Below, one piece after another: positions 19,264 through 28,170 of a stretch of DNA of 64,000 nucleotides (positions are counted from its first letter, which is position 1; every line of letters starts with the position of its first letter). The notes below the pieces were generated by a model, which made no database searches, was not told where the DNA came from, and saw nothing but the letters and a program-made list of their open reading frames with translations. This DNA is from Agathobacter sp. (lineage in GTDB: Bacteria > Bacillota > Clostridia > Lachnospirales > Lachnospiraceae): NCBI GenBank assembly GCA_022775045.1, contig JALFLB010000029.1, positions 20,399 to 84,398 on the forward strand, given 5' to 3'. The position numbers were made by a program, and so were the translations under genes.

Positions 19264-19617
19264 TTATTTTACTAACTCTTTTACCTTTGCTGCCTTACCA
19301 ACACGGTCTCTTAAGTAGTAAAGCTTAGCGCGACGAACCTTACCCTTGCGGATAACCTCTACCTTCTCTACGTTCGGAGAATGTAATGGCCATGTCTTCT
19401 CAACTCCAACACCATTAGAAAGCTTTCTGACAGTGAAGGTTGCACGGTTGCTTCCGCCCTGCTTCTTAATTACAGTTCCCTCGAAGACCTGAACACGCTC
19501 TCTGTTACCCTCTTTGATCTTACCGTAAACCTTAACGGTATCTCCAACAGAAAACTGTGGTACTTCAGCCTTTAACTGCTCTGTCTCAATGTTCTTAATA
19601 ATTTCACTTGCGTTCAT
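19264..19617 (-). CDS. rplS: Ribosomal protein L19
   Basis: 50S protein at the 30S-50S interface, 117 residues. Typical segments are [23 protein letters not shown] and [20 protein letters not shown] (shown in parts: [26 protein letters not shown]). AGGAGG precedes the ATG by seven bases. It is the last gene of the operon before a strong terminator. It is normally next to trmD; here a secreted-protein gene has been placed between the two. Confidence 0.97.
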   Translation of the reverse strand: MNASEIIKNIETEQLKAEVPQFSVGDTVKVYGKIKEGNRERVQVFEGTVIKKQGGSNRATFTVRKLSNGVGVEKTWPLHSPNVEKVEVIRKGKVRRAKLYYLRDRVGKAAKVKELVK

Positions 19618-19733
19618 TTTGTGACCTCCTGATTCATTTGACGTTCTTAATGCAAGCTCTGCAACAGAGGACCATCATTTTTATTCACAACATTTATAAG
19701 CTACCATATTATCCCCAAAAATGCAAGCATTTT

Positions 19734-20789
19734 TTATGAAGTAAAATATGCTCCGATTTTTTTAATGATTTTTCCAGATAATTTTAACATCAGGACATCA
19801 AAATCTGTTCCAGCTTTCATATCCATACGATAACGCTCACCAATGATAACAGATCCGTGAATACCACGAATGCCGTTTGTTACCTGCTTATTTACCATTG
19901 CAATATTTCCTGTATTCAAGTCGATTTTCTGCAAACCTTCATCCGCAGAGACATAAAGATTATGATTATCAACACAAAAAGAAGAAATCCATCCCGAAGA
20001 ATTATAAAGAAGCTTCGTTTTTCCGGTGTTGTTATCCACTTTGTAGATATCGCATTGTATCGGATCGTCCGGATTCGATCTCTTATAATACATGTTACCC
20101 TTGTAAAAGAACACTCCCTCCAGACCGGATACGGTCTTGATCTTCCTCTTATTTGTGCCTTTCACATTACTGGTATAGACAGTTGTCTTGCCAGTCTCCC
20201 AATCGCAGCTGCCAAAATAAAGAGTTTTCCCGTCTGTTCCATAAAGGGAAAGGCTTTTCCCCGAAACCAGTTTCTTCGTATTTGCCCCCTTCAGGTCCAT
20301 GGAGTACAATCCCTTCGTTTCATTGTACTGATTATCATATTCATCAGAAATTCTCCTGGTTTTTGTACAATAAATCTTCCCATCCGCGATTGCAAAGTCA
20401 TTCACTCTTCCGAGATTCTTGCAGCTGGTTCCATCCAGTTTAATTTTAAGCAGATGATTATCGGACGAATCAGAATCTCCGTAATAATCATAGATTGCAT
20501 AGATATATCTGCCATACACCGCCATCTCGTAAAAGCCATTGCCACCATCCTTCATCTTGAACACAAGCTTTTTGCCCGTTCCATCCTTCTTTATGGAATA
20601 AATCTTCCTGGAAATTCCATAATAAATCCGGTTGTTATATTCAACTGTTCCGGATCCAAGAAACTGATTTTCCAAGGTATTCCCCAGCTTAATCGACTTT
20701 GCTTCAGTCTTAGCCGGATATATGCAAAGCAGCAGCACAAAAGCCATCAGCACTGCTGCCGCTTTTTTCCAGCAACTATTTTTCCTCAT
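19734..20789 (-). CDS. Secreted beta-propeller-like protein (DUF5050 type)
   Basis: An exported protein of 351 residues. The N-terminus is a signal peptide (KKAAAVLMAFVLLLCIYP, then cleavage likely near TEAKS). The rest consists of repeated beta-blade-like segments, such as GRYIYAIYDYYG, DGKIYCTKTRRI, DGKTLYFGSCDWE and NHNLYVSADEGLQKI, as in DUF5050 propeller proteins. It has no catalytic motif. Only 25 bases separate it from trmD, so it is probably transcribed with the ribosomal-protein operon. A binding or surface role is inferred. Its place inside a translation operon is unusual. Confidence 0.75.
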   Translation of the reverse strand: MRKNSCWKKAAAVLMAFVLLLCIYPAKTEAKSIKLGNTLENQFLGSGTVEYNNRIYYGISRKIYSIKKDGTGKKLVFKMKDGGNGFYEMAVYGRYIYAIYDYYGDSDSSDNHLLKIKLDGTSCKNLGRVNDFAIADGKIYCTKTRRISDEYDNQYNETKGLYSMDLKGANTKKLVSGKSLSLYGTDGKTLYFGSCDWETGKTTVYTSNVKGTNKRKIKTVSGLEGVFFYKGNMYYKRSNPDDPIQCDIYKVDNNTGKTKLLYNSSGWISSFCVDNHNLYVSADEGLQKIDLNTGNIAMVNKQVTNGIRGIHGSVIIGERYRMDMKAGTDFDVLMLKLSGKIIKKIGAYFTS

Positions 20790-20814
20790 AAGATTACCTC
20801 CTCATATAAGATCT

Positions 20815-22272
20815 TTAAACAGACTCCATCCAGTAAACAGGTGCCTTTGAAATACATAATCCGAGTTTTTCCTGCAGGGAAAGAGATGCTTTATTTTCCA
20901 CCCGAATCTGTGCATAGGGAATTTCCCCCCGCTCAAGAGCCTCGTTGACCATTACCGTCTCCAATACCTGGGCAAGTTTTTTCCCACGGTGCTCTGGCAA
21001 AATCTGCAACATTCCAATACTGCCCTCATCATGCTGACCGATAAATCCTGCCATACTCCCATCACAAAAGACACCTTTCATCTGCCCTTCTGCGATACGG
21101 TTCTGAAAATATTCTTTGGACAAATCGCCGTCATAATTGGACACAACCTGCGGAAGCAGCTCCATATCTAAGGGTTTGATCACATATCCACTTACCGTCT
21201 CCATCGTATCCGGACGATACAGTCCCCGTACCGGAAGCTTTTCCTTTCTGGTACAAACAGCCTGATAGCAGGAAACACTCACCTGCAGAGAAAGCAGCTG
21301 CTCCACGTAGGGAATCATCTGTTCCTGATGCACAACAAGACAGATTCTGCCTCTCTTTTGCTCCTTAACCAGCATTTTTCCAACTTTCCACTCCTCCGGT
21401 TTCGCCGGCAAATCCATTACATTCTCCCGGGTATGAAAAAACACACCACTCTTTTGCTCTCGCAAAAGAAGTTCTTTTCCATCCCAGTATATAACCTCAG
21501 CCCGGCAACGATTGATACACTCGATCATATCAATATGAAGTAGTTTCTGCCTCATAAGAAAGTTTTTGCACTTTTCCAGTGTTTCATATCTCTGATACAG
21601 ATCAGGACGTCTTTCCTTTGTACGTTTCACTGCCTGACCTTTTCGCCAAATTCCAATCTCTTTCTGATTACCTGATAATAACACCGGAGGGACTGCCCTG
21701 TCATGCCAGATTTCTGGTCTTGAATACTGCGGGTACTCCAACAGATTTCCATGAAAAGATTCTGTCTCTGCTGACTGTTCATTATTTAGCACTTCCGGCA
21801 CAAGTCTTGCCACCGCATCCACAATCACCATGGCCGCAAGTTCTCCGCCCGTCAGCACATAATCGCCGATGGAAATATAATCGGTGACTACCTCCTCAAG
21901 AACACGTTCATCAATTCCTTCATAATGTCCACACAAAATCAGCAGATCATCGCACTTTGCCAGTTCCTGTGCCTTTTTCTGTGTAAAGGGTGTCCCCTGT
22001 GGGGTCACATAAATAACTCTTCGAATTCCTGATACCGGAAGCCGGTCAAGAACACTCCTGCAGGCATCGTAGACCGGCTGCGCCTGCATCAGCATGCCGG
22101 CCCCACCACCATAAGGATAATCATCTACTTTTCCATGCTTGTCTGTCGTGAAATCTCGGATATTGACAGCCTCAATGCCAATCTTATTCTGTTGTACTGC
22201 CCGTCCGGTAATACTGGTCATAAGCCCCTGCATCACCATCTCCGGAAAAAGTGTCAGAATATGAAAATTCAT
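20815..22272 (-). CDS. trmD: tRNA (guanine37-N1)-methyltransferase fused to a GNAT acetyltransferase domain
   Basis: Methylates G37 of tRNAs reading CNN codons, which prevents +1 frameshifting. Residues 1-240 are a complete TrmD with the trefoil-knot SAM site: YGGGAGMLMQ, LCGHYEGIDER, SIGDYVLTGGE and YPQYSRP. TrmD proteins usually end at about 240-250 residues, but this one has 485. The extra C-terminal half ends with a GNAT acetyl-CoA motif (GMLQILPEHRGKKLAQVLE) followed by VENKASLSLQEKLGL, typical of that fold. GTAGGAG precedes the ATG. What the acetyltransferase part modifies is unknown; there is no stop or frameshift between the halves. Confidence 0.9.
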   Translation of the reverse strand: MNFHILTLFPEMVMQGLMTSITGRAVQQNKIGIEAVNIRDFTTDKHGKVDDYPYGGGAGMLMQAQPVYDACRSVLDRLPVSGIRRVIYVTPQGTPFTQKKAQELAKCDDLLILCGHYEGIDERVLEEVVTDYISIGDYVLTGGELAAMVIVDAVARLVPEVLNNEQSAETESFHGNLLEYPQYSRPEIWHDRAVPPVLLSGNQKEIGIWRKGQAVKRTKERRPDLYQRYETLEKCKNFLMRQKLLHIDMIECINRCRAEVIYWDGKELLLREQKSGVFFHTRENVMDLPAKPEEWKVGKMLVKEQKRGRICLVVHQEQMIPYVEQLLSLQVSVSCYQAVCTRKEKLPVRGLYRPDTMETVSGYVIKPLDMELLPQVVSNYDGDLSKEYFQNRIAEGQMKGVFCDGSMAGFIGQHDEGSIGMLQILPEHRGKKLAQVLETVMVNEALERGEIPYAQIRVENKASLSLQEKLGLCISKAPVYWMESV

Positions 22273-22289
22273 CGTATACTCCTACTATA

Positions 22290-22958
22290 TTACAGGGCTG
22301 CGGCAAGGATGTTAAGAAAATATAAAACCGTTGTAATGACCAGTGCGATAATCGCACACACCATTCCCGCTGTCGCTCTTCCTTTTTTCGCTGACCCCTT
22401 CCCTTTTACCGCGTAAATGATTGAAAGAATGCCAAAGAATAATCCAAATAATGTCCAACAAAGGGCAAGACCTGTAATTCCAAATCCCAATGCCATATTT
22501 GCATAGCGGCTGGTGTCAACCCCCTGTACAACAATCGGTCCATTTCCCTGCGGCATCCGGTTCCCCGTCATGCCCTCCACAGAATTTCCCGGCATAGGCT
22601 GTCCCGTGTTTTGCTGAGCATTTCCAACCGGCTGATGCAGCAGACTCATCAACTGTTCCAAATCATCCTTATACATCTTTTTGGGGAGTGCTCCATAAAA
22701 CCCACTCATATCATTTTCCTTACTATATACTCCCGGCAGAATCAACATTCTGATCCACGCCTCCATATGAAACACACCATTCTGATAACTCCACACCAAA
22801 AACTTTGGCATCTCAAACCAGCCGCCTCCTGCGCGGAATACCATCTGCCCTTTAAACTCCACAAACTGGAATCCATGCTTGGATAAAAAATCATTCATCA
22901 TATACTGAACGAAATCTTCCGGCTGATTCAACAGTTCATGTCTGACATATCTTCCCAT
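22290..22958 (-). CDS. Membrane protein with C-terminal DUF4190-like helix pair
   Basis: A 222-residue protein of unknown function. Residues 1-110 form a soluble domain with several aromatic segments (GGGWFEMPKFLVWSYQNG, GVFHMEAWIRMLILPG). A Gln/Pro/Gly-rich linker covers about 111-145. Two hydrophobic helices separated by KGKGSAKKGRA follow, as in DUF4190 proteins. AAAGGAG precedes the ATG. It sits between rimM and trmD, which are normally adjacent, so it is an insertion into the translation operon. Confidence 0.6.
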   Translation of the reverse strand: MGRYVRHELLNQPEDFVQYMMNDFLSKHGFQFVEFKGQMVFRAGGGWFEMPKFLVWSYQNGVFHMEAWIRMLILPGVYSKENDMSGFYGALPKKMYKDDLEQLMSLLHQPVGNAQQNTGQPMPGNSVEGMTGNRMPQGNGPIVVQGVDTSRYANMALGFGITGLALCWTLFGLFFGILSIIYAVKGKGSAKKGRATAGMVCAIIALVITTVLYFLNILAAAL

Positions 22959-22992
22959 AACTATTCTCCTTTTATCTAACTGTAATTTTTAC

Positions 22993-23505
22993 TCATTCAT
23001 CACGAAGCCCCGGCAACAGATGAATTGTCATCTTTCCCTGCAAAATATCAACCTCTTTGATACAGTCGTGGATAGCCGGTACTAAAAGATCGGCACATCC
23101 TTCTTTTTGGATAACATATACATCATTGGCTCCCGTCTGCAGTACATCCGCAACCTTCCCCAGTTCTTCGCCTTCATCCGAAACAGCCAAAAGGCCAATC
23201 AGATCCGCGATGAAATACTCATCCGCAGCAAGCTCCACTGCATTTTCCCTTGTAACCAAAAGCTTTGCTTGCCGGAATCTTTCCACATCATTTATATTGT
23301 CAAATCCCTTGAATTTGAGAATTACCATATTTTTGAAAAACTTGACTCCTGTGATTTCAAGCTCCATCTGTGTCTTTCCTGTATCAAGGATCACATTTTT
23401 CAAATCTTTAAATCGTGCCGGATCGTCCGTTGTCGGAAACACCTTCACTTCTCCCCGCACTCCGTGGGTTGTCGTAACAACACCTACCTGTAGCAAATCT
23501 TCCAT
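22993..23505 (-). CDS. rimM: Ribosome maturation factor RimM
   Basis: 16S rRNA processing factor that binds S19 during 30S assembly. It has 170 residues: the N-terminal RimM beta-barrel ([18 protein letters not shown]) and the C-terminal PRC-barrel ([12 protein letters not shown], then [11 protein letters not shown] and [14 protein letters not shown]). The start at 23505 was chosen because AGGAG lies just upstream and the protein then matches the family N-terminus; the longer frame has an unrelated 33-residue extension through a hairpin region. Confidence 0.94.
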   Translation of the reverse strand: MEDLLQVGVVTTTHGVRGEVKVFPTTDDPARFKDLKNVILDTGKTQMELEITGVKFFKNMVILKFKGFDNINDVERFRQAKLLVTRENAVELAADEYFIADLIGLLAVSDEGEELGKVADVLQTGANDVYVIQKEGCADLLVPAIHDCIKEVDILQGKMTIHLLPGLRDE

Positions 23506-23537
23506 ATAATCTCCTATTTCTCCCAAATATAAAAGGA

Positions 23538-23575
23538 GCACCGCACATAAGAATGGCTTACGCCGTGTGCGGTGC
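23538..23575 (-). other. Hairpin between khpA and rimM
   Basis: Perfect 10-bp arms GCACCGCACA / TGTGCGGTGC enclose 18 bases. On the minus strand the stem is followed by TCCTTTTATA, a weak T run, 33 bases before the rimM start. It may be a partial terminator or a processing site inside the operon. Confidence 0.55.
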
Positions 23576-23607
23576 GTCGGCAATACCAACAAGCGGCATT
23601 GCAACAG

Positions 23608-23847
23608 TTATCGTATAATCTCAACAATAACTTTTTTGTCCTCTTTTGATGCAGCGGCTTTGACCACAGCACGGATTGCTTTTGCTATACGTCCCTGCTT
23701 TCCGATCACCTTGCCCATATCAGACTGTGCAACACGCAGTTCCAACACGATGCCTTTTTCGTTCTCGGTCTCCGTCACAACAACCTCATCTGGAAAATCA
23801 ACGAGTGATTTTGCAATTACTTCAACTAATTCTTTCATTACATCCAC
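23608..23847 (-). CDS. khpA: KH-domain RNA-binding protein KhpA
   Basis: A 79-residue single KH-domain protein. The RNA-binding GxxG loop is GKQGRI within MGKVIGKQGRIAKAIRAVV. In Firmicutes KhpA pairs with KhpB (Jag) and binds many RNAs affecting cell elongation and division. It lies in its conserved position between rpsP and rimM, ten bases after rpsP. Confidence 0.93.
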   Translation of the reverse strand: MDVMKELVEVIAKSLVDFPDEVVVTETENEKGIVLELRVAQSDMGKVIGKQGRIAKAIRAVVKAAASKEDKKVIVEIIR

Positions 23848-23857
23848 CCCTCAATTC

Positions 23858-24103
23858 CTATTTTTCGATACCAGCTGCCTTAAAGATTCTGTTTACGGTC
23901 TCTGTCGGCTGTGCGCCGTTAGATAACCACTTCTTAGCTAACTCAGCATCTACATGATACTCGCTAGGATCTTTGGTTGGATCGTAAGTTCCAATCTCCT
24001 CGATACATCTTCCATCTCTTGGTGAGCGGGAATCTGCAACTACGATTCTATAGAAAGGAGCCTTCTTCTGTCCCATTCTTCTTAATCTGATCTTTACTGC
24101 CAT
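23858..24103 (-). CDS. rpsP: Ribosomal protein S16
   Basis: 30S assembly protein of 81 residues beginning [20 protein letters not shown], the family signature. The ATG at 24103 has GAGGAGG eight bases upstream; three extra upstream codons in the open frame are not needed. It is followed by khpA and preceded by ffh, the standard Firmicute order. Confidence 0.97.
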   Translation of the reverse strand: MAVKIRLRRMGQKKAPFYRIVVADSRSPRDGRCIEEIGTYDPTKDPSEYHVDAELAKKWLSNGAQPTETVNRIFKAAGIEK

Positions 24104-24139
24104 TACTTTCACCTCCTCATAGGTTTACATTTCTTTTAT

Positions 24140-25498
24140 TTAAAAGGGAAGTCCTTTGAACATTCCTCTTTTACCACGTTTAGAGCCCATCATACCGGGC
24201 ATATGCTTCATCATCTTCTTTGTCTGTTCGAACTGCTTGATAAGACGATTGACTTCCGCAACCTCTACACCTGCGCCTCGTGCAATACGCGTCTTACGGC
24301 TCGGATTCAAAAGATTCGGATTTTTGCGCTCCTTGGGTGTCATGGAATAGATAATGGCCTCAATGCGCTTCATATTCTTCTCCGCCTCATCGGTATCAAT
24401 ATCCGGCATCTTGCCGCCCCCCATGCCAAGACCAGGCATCATTCCCATCAGGCTGGAAAGACCACCCATCTTCTTCATCTGACTCATCGACTCCAAATAC
24501 ATCTCAAAGTCAAATTCGTTCTTACGCATTTTCTGCTCAAGTTCCCGGGCTTTCTCCTCGTCCAGACTCTCCTGCGCCTTCTCAATCATTGTCAGCACAT
24601 CACCCATTCCAAGAATACGTGATGCCATGCGATCCGGATAAAACTGTTCCAGATCAGACAGCTTCTCGCCCATTCCCGCGTAAAGAATCGGCTTCCCTGT
24701 CACTGCGCGGATGGAAAGTGCCGCACCGCCTCTCGTGTCACCATCTAACTTGGTAAGCACAACTCCATCAATGCCAATCTTCTCATTGAATGTAGAGGCC
24801 ACATTGACCGCGTCCTGTCCGGTCATTGCATCCACCACTAAAATCGTCTGGAACACATCCACCGCGTCCTTTATCTCAATCAGCTCCGCCATCATATCTT
24901 CATCAATATGAAGACGTCCCGCCGTATCGATAATCAAAACATTGTACTCGTTCTTCTTTGCATGCTCCACGGCCGCCTTCGCGATATCCGCCGGCTTGTT
25001 CTTATCTCCCATGGAGAATACTTCTACGCCCTGCTTCTGTCCGTTGATCTGCAGCTGCTCAATGGCTGCCGGACGATACACATCGCAGGCGGCAAGCAAT
25101 GTCTTCTTGCCCTTGGTTTTGAGCTTGCCAGCAATCTTCGCCGTGGTTGTTGTCTTACCTGCACCCTGGAGACCAACCATCATAATGACTGTCAGCTCCT
25201 TACCCGGACGAAATGCAATCTCCGTTGTCTCCGATCCCATGAGACGAACCATCTCTTCGTTGACGATCTTGATTACCATCTGCCCCGGGTTGAGGCCACT
25301 CATCACATCCTGCCCGATTGCTCGCTCCTGCACATCCTTGACGAATTGCTTTACCACTCGGAAGTTGACATCCGCTTCAAGAAGAGCCATCTTAACTTCC
25401 TTCAGCGCAGTCTTGACATCATCCTCAGTCAGTCTGCCCTTGCTGCGCAGGTTCTTAAATACGTTCTGCAGTTTTTCAGAAAGACTGTCAAATGCCAT
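24140..25498 (-). CDS. ffh: Signal recognition particle GTPase Ffh
   Basis: Binds signal sequences at the ribosome and targets nascent membrane proteins to FtsY. It has 452 residues. The NG domain has GLQGAGKTTTTAKIAG near residue 106, DTAGRLHID and TKLDGDTRGGAAL. The C-terminal M domain is methionine-rich (MSQMKKMGGLSSLMGMMPG, KKMMKHMPGMMG) and binds 4.5S RNA and the signal peptide. It follows ylxM by one base. The receptor FtsY is encoded at 30 kb on the same strand. Confidence 0.97.
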   Translation of the reverse strand: MAFDSLSEKLQNVFKNLRSKGRLTEDDVKTALKEVKMALLEADVNFRVVKQFVKDVQERAIGQDVMSGLNPGQMVIKIVNEEMVRLMGSETTEIAFRPGKELTVIMMVGLQGAGKTTTTAKIAGKLKTKGKKTLLAACDVYRPAAIEQLQINGQKQGVEVFSMGDKNKPADIAKAAVEHAKKNEYNVLIIDTAGRLHIDEDMMAELIEIKDAVDVFQTILVVDAMTGQDAVNVASTFNEKIGIDGVVLTKLDGDTRGGAALSIRAVTGKPILYAGMGEKLSDLEQFYPDRMASRILGMGDVLTMIEKAQESLDEEKARELEQKMRKNEFDFEMYLESMSQMKKMGGLSSLMGMMPGLGMGGGKMPDIDTDEAEKNMKRIEAIIYSMTPKERKNPNLLNPSRKTRIARGAGVEVAEVNRLIKQFEQTKKMMKHMPGMMGSKRGKRGMFKGLPF

Positions 25499-25499
25499 C

Positions 25500-25844
25500 C
25501 TACAGCTCCTCTAATATCTGATTTGATATCGTTGCAATCTGTTCCATCAATCTCTCGTCCTTAGACTCATGAAACGCTTCCGTCAGTCTGTGAATCTCCT
25601 CCACATCCTTCTTGACGGATAAGAACTTCTCCACCAGATGAAGCTTCTTCTCATAGTCTGAAAGCTTCCGGCTGCAACGCTTAATCATGTCCGCCACGCC
25701 CTGTCTGCTGATGCCCTCCTCACCGGCAATCTCTCCCAGCGAAAGGTCATTGAACACGAAGTCCTCATAAATACGGCGCTGATGCTCATTCAGTAGTTCG
25801 CCATAAAAATCATATAAGTATGCCTGTTCTAACTTTTCTTCCAC
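25500..25844 (-). CDS. ylxM: YlxM/p13-like SRP-associated DNA-binding-type protein
   Basis: A 114-residue helical protein with a sigma-70 region 4-like helix-turn-helix: [20 protein letters not shown] followed by IKRCSRKL. In Firmicutes it is encoded directly before ffh and associates with SRP. The start chosen is GTG at 25844, because the protein then matches family length and AAGG lies eight bases upstream. A long leading extension in the open frame runs back through the promoter. The predicted leader is only about ten bases, so initiation may be nearly leaderless. Confidence 0.85.
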   Translation of the reverse strand: MEEKLEQAYLYDFYGELLNEHQRRIYEDFVFNDLSLGEIAGEEGISRQGVADMIKRCSRKLSDYEKKLHLVEKFLSVKKDVEEIHRLTEAFHESKDERLMEQIATISNQILEEL

Positions 25845-25860
25845 ATCAATCACCTTGGAT

Positions 25861-25889
25861 AGATTACCATAACAGGAAACAGGTGTCAA
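25861..25889 (-). promoter_or_regulatory. Promoter for the ylxM-ffh-rpsP-trmD-rplS operon
   Basis: TTGACA (25884-25889), a 17-base spacer and TAATCT (25861-25866). The -35 box lies inside one arm of a perfect 9-bp inverted repeat, GGTGTCAAG (25882-25890) / CTTGACACC (25899-25907), which may be an operator or end structure of the upstream gene. Confidence 0.75.
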
Positions 25890-25912
25890 GTGTTTTTTCT
25901 TGACACCCCATA

Positions 25913-26698
25913 TTATGCAATATCTTTTCTTATATAGCGGAAAAAAGCTATTGCAATCCCCACCACCAGATACACAAGTCCCAGCCAAAGCAGCTTTGTA
26001 TCCAGCGCACCATCAGCAATAATTTTGGAAGCATCTGCATAGGAAAAAGGTGTCACATACTTTACCCACTCCGCATCCTTTGCAATATTTCCATATAAAT
26101 TGAAAAAATAAAGTAGGATTCCAATTCCAATTCCCATTCCGGCAGATGCAGTCCTTAAAAATGCCGAGACCGCATAACAAATTGAGGACACTTCAAATGC
26201 CAGAAGTAAATTTGCCGCATAAACCATTTCCAGTTCTTTCCACGGAATCTCCTCTCCGACACCGAGGAACGAGGCAGTTGTCACCACAAAATTGATAGCA
26301 TAAAACACAACTAACAATGTATACATTGCAGCCAGTTTCTGTGCAAGAACTCTTCTGCGACTGATTGGATGTGTCAGCAGGAATTCTGCCGTATGAAGAT
26401 TTTCTTCCTTACCCAGCATTCCAATTCCTAAAAGTGCTGAAAACATTACGCCTCCCAACGCCAGAACATTTCCGCACTCGATTGCAAAAAAACCAAGCGC
26501 ATCACCAAAATTCACCTGATCCATTCCAAAGGCACTGGAGAATCCCCCCATCTGAGAAAACATTTCGCTGACCGAGTCCGCCTGCTCCTTCATCTGCGGG
26601 TACAGCATCATACAGATTAATATCATCGCAGCCACCGCAATTGTCCATATCCACAAACTCTTCTGATTCTGCTTCCATTCATGTACATATATTGTCAT
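25913..26698 (-). CDS. ABC-2-type permease
   Basis: Membrane subunit of 261 residues with six predicted helices ([19 protein letters not shown] first, [18 protein letters not shown] last). It contains [30 protein letters not shown], quoted here as its parts [11 protein letters not shown] and [10 protein letters not shown], typical of exporter permeases with a short cytoplasmic loop. The start at 26698 has AAAGGAG six bases upstream. Together with the ATPase encoded before it, it forms a two-gene exporter. Substrate unknown; the LytTR/DUF3021 genes upstream could regulate it. Confidence 0.8.
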   Translation of the reverse strand: MTIYVHEWKQNQKSLWIWTIAVAAMILICMMLYPQMKEQADSVSEMFSQMGGFSSAFGMDQVNFGDALGFFAIECGNVLALGGVMFSALLGIGMLGKEENLHTAEFLLTHPISRRRVLAQKLAAMYTLLVVFYAINFVVTTASFLGVGEEIPWKELEMVYAANLLLAFEVSSICYAVSAFLRTASAGMGIGIGILLYFFNLYGNIAKDAEWVKYVTPFSYADASKIIADGALDTKLLWLGLVYLVVGIAIAFFRYIRKDIA

Positions 26699-26717
26699 CT
26701 TTTTGCTCCTTTTCATT

Positions 26718-27590
26718 TTATTGATAATAGTGTAGAAAGATTTCTTCCATATCCGGCTCCTCGATTAAAAGATCGGTAAGAGGCTGGGTATGCAGAATAT
26801 CAAGCAACATCTTCGGTTCTCCCTGATAAAGAAAATGAATCTGCTCCCCATCTTTTGTTACTTTTTTTACTCGTTTTTGCAGTTTCTCCGGAAGATCCGC
26901 AATTCCGCTGACCGTCACTTTTCTGGCACTGCCGGCAATAAGATTTTCCACACTGTCCTCCGCAATCACCTTCCCCTCCCGGATGATTGCCGCCCGCGTA
27001 CAATATTTCTTTACCTCAGACAGTACATGGGAGGATAAGAAGAAGGTTGCGCCCTCTTTGTTTCTCTCAAGAATCAAATCAAAAAACACTTTCTGAATCA
27101 GCGGATCAAGTCCGCTTGTGGGTTCATCGAAAATACAAAGCTCCGGCTCATGCTGCATGGCACAGACAATTCCCACTTTCTTTCGATTGCCCAGGGATAA
27201 CTGCTCAACCTTTCTGTCCACATCCAGCCGAAGACGCTCACAGAGTATATCCGCCTGCTTCCTGCAATCCTTTCCCCTTAATTTCGCCGAAAGAGCAATC
27301 ACATCCTTTACTTTCATTCCCTTATAAAAGACGGTCTCGGACGGCATGTATCCAATTTTCTTTAAAATATCTGCTTTCTCTCTTGTGCAATCTTTCCCGA
27401 AAATTTGTGCCGTTCCTCCAGTGATCTGGATCAGCCCCAGCAGACTGCGGATAGTTGTACTTTTTCCGGCCCCATTCGGGCCCATAAAGCCATATATTTC
27501 TCCGGCATTGACCGTAAGGCTTACATCCGTAATCCCTCTTGCTTTCCCATATTTTTTCACCAAATGCTCTGTCTGAATTACTGTTTCCAT
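26718..27590 (-). CDS. ABC transporter ATP-binding protein
   Basis: ATPase of 290 residues for the adjacent permease. Walker A is GPNGAGKSTTIRSLL, the signature is LSLGNRKKVGIV (an LSxGx variant common in exporter ATPases), and Walker B is LCIFDEPTSGLDP with H-loop SSHVLSEVKK. The start at 27590 has AAAGGAG upstream; the earlier ATG is poorer. It starts beyond the terminator of the LytTR operon. The C-terminal tail of about 75 residues is a typical exporter extension. Confidence 0.88.
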   Translation of the reverse strand: METVIQTEHLVKKYGKARGITDVSLTVNAGEIYGFMGPNGAGKSTTIRSLLGLIQITGGTAQIFGKDCTREKADILKKIGYMPSETVFYKGMKVKDVIALSAKLRGKDCRKQADILCERLRLDVDRKVEQLSLGNRKKVGIVCAMQHEPELCIFDEPTSGLDPLIQKVFFDLILERNKEGATFFLSSHVLSEVKKYCTRAAIIREGKVIAEDSVENLIAGSARKVTVSGIADLPEKLQKRVKKVTKDGEQIHFLYQGEPKMLLDILHTQPLTDLLIEEPDMEEIFLHYYQ

Positions 27591-27649
27591 CACTATCTCC
27601 TTTCCCTTCATCGAAATCTACTCTAACACCCCGGTTACGTTTCTTCAAT

Positions 27650-27703
27650 AAAATACAGGGTAAGATGCACTTATCTACCGATAAATTGCACCTTACCCTG
27701 TAT
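27650..27703 (-). terminator. Long intrinsic terminator after the LytTR/DUF3021 pair
   Basis: A perfect 12-bp outer stem ATACAGGGTAAG / CTTACCCTGTAT continues inward through TGCA pairs to TTATC / GATAA. TTTTATT follows on the minus strand. It separates the regulator pair from the ABC exporter. Confidence 0.85.
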
Positions 27704-27714
27704 GGTTGGGTTTT

Positions 27715-28170
27715 CTATACATCTCTCCTGCCGCCCTGATACTGCGTCAGAAGATCATTAAGAACTTTCGTGTCATCCTCATAAAATTTGTGAATACATA
27801 TCTCCACAATCGCCAAAAATACCACAAGAATAATATCAAAGGATATCCATGCCACACACGGCAGATCCCCAAACCAGCCAAACAAAAACTGTGCAGCTAT
27901 CATAATGACCGCCGGCACTAACGTCCACAAGGTATACCGAACTGCCGATGGAATCCTTTTGTAAATTCTCTCATTGCAAAATATAAATCGCTGACCGATT
28001 GCCATCACATAGCTGGTGACTCCCATCTCTGTCATAAAGAAAAAGGACACCCCATCCTTTCCACATAACCAGCGAATCAGACTGTAACACCATAGAAGGG
28101 AAACCCAGTGAACGCAGGCAAAAAACTCCATATCCATCTCTGCGCGGATCCATTTTTTCCACTTTTTCAT
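27715..28170 (-). CDS. DUF3021-type membrane protein
   Basis: A 151-residue membrane protein with four hydrophobic helices (FFACVHWVSLLWCYSLIRW, TSYVMAIGQRFIF, LWTLVPAVIMIAAQFLFGW, ISFDIILVVFLAIVEI). Such DUF3021 proteins are commonly encoded with a LytTR regulator and are thought to antagonise or modulate it. It overlaps the LytTR gene by four bases, supporting a matched pair. No enzymatic motif is visible. Confidence 0.72.
   Translation of the reverse strand: MKKWKKWIRAEMDMEFFACVHWVSLLWCYSLIRWLCGKDGVSFFFMTEMGVTSYVMAIGQRFIFCNERIYKRIPSAVRYTLWTLVPAVIMIAAQFLFGWFGDLPCVAWISFDIILVVFLAIVEICIHKFYEDDTKVLNDLLTQYQGGRRDV

Noticed and set aside
19618..19733. Separate promoter or structured L19 leader before rplS
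   Set aside because: No -35/-10 pair with good spacing was convincing, and only a 5-bp stem (CTCTG-TTG-CAGAG) is visible.
19857..20948. Open frame of 363 codons on plus opposite the secreted propeller gene
   Set aside because: The minus-strand gene has a signal peptide, a ribosome site and repeat structure. The plus frame is its reverse-strand shadow and runs into trmD.
24908..25564. Open frame of 218 codons on plus opposite ffh
   Set aside because: It is fully covered by the highly conserved NG domain of ffh on the other strand and has no start signal.
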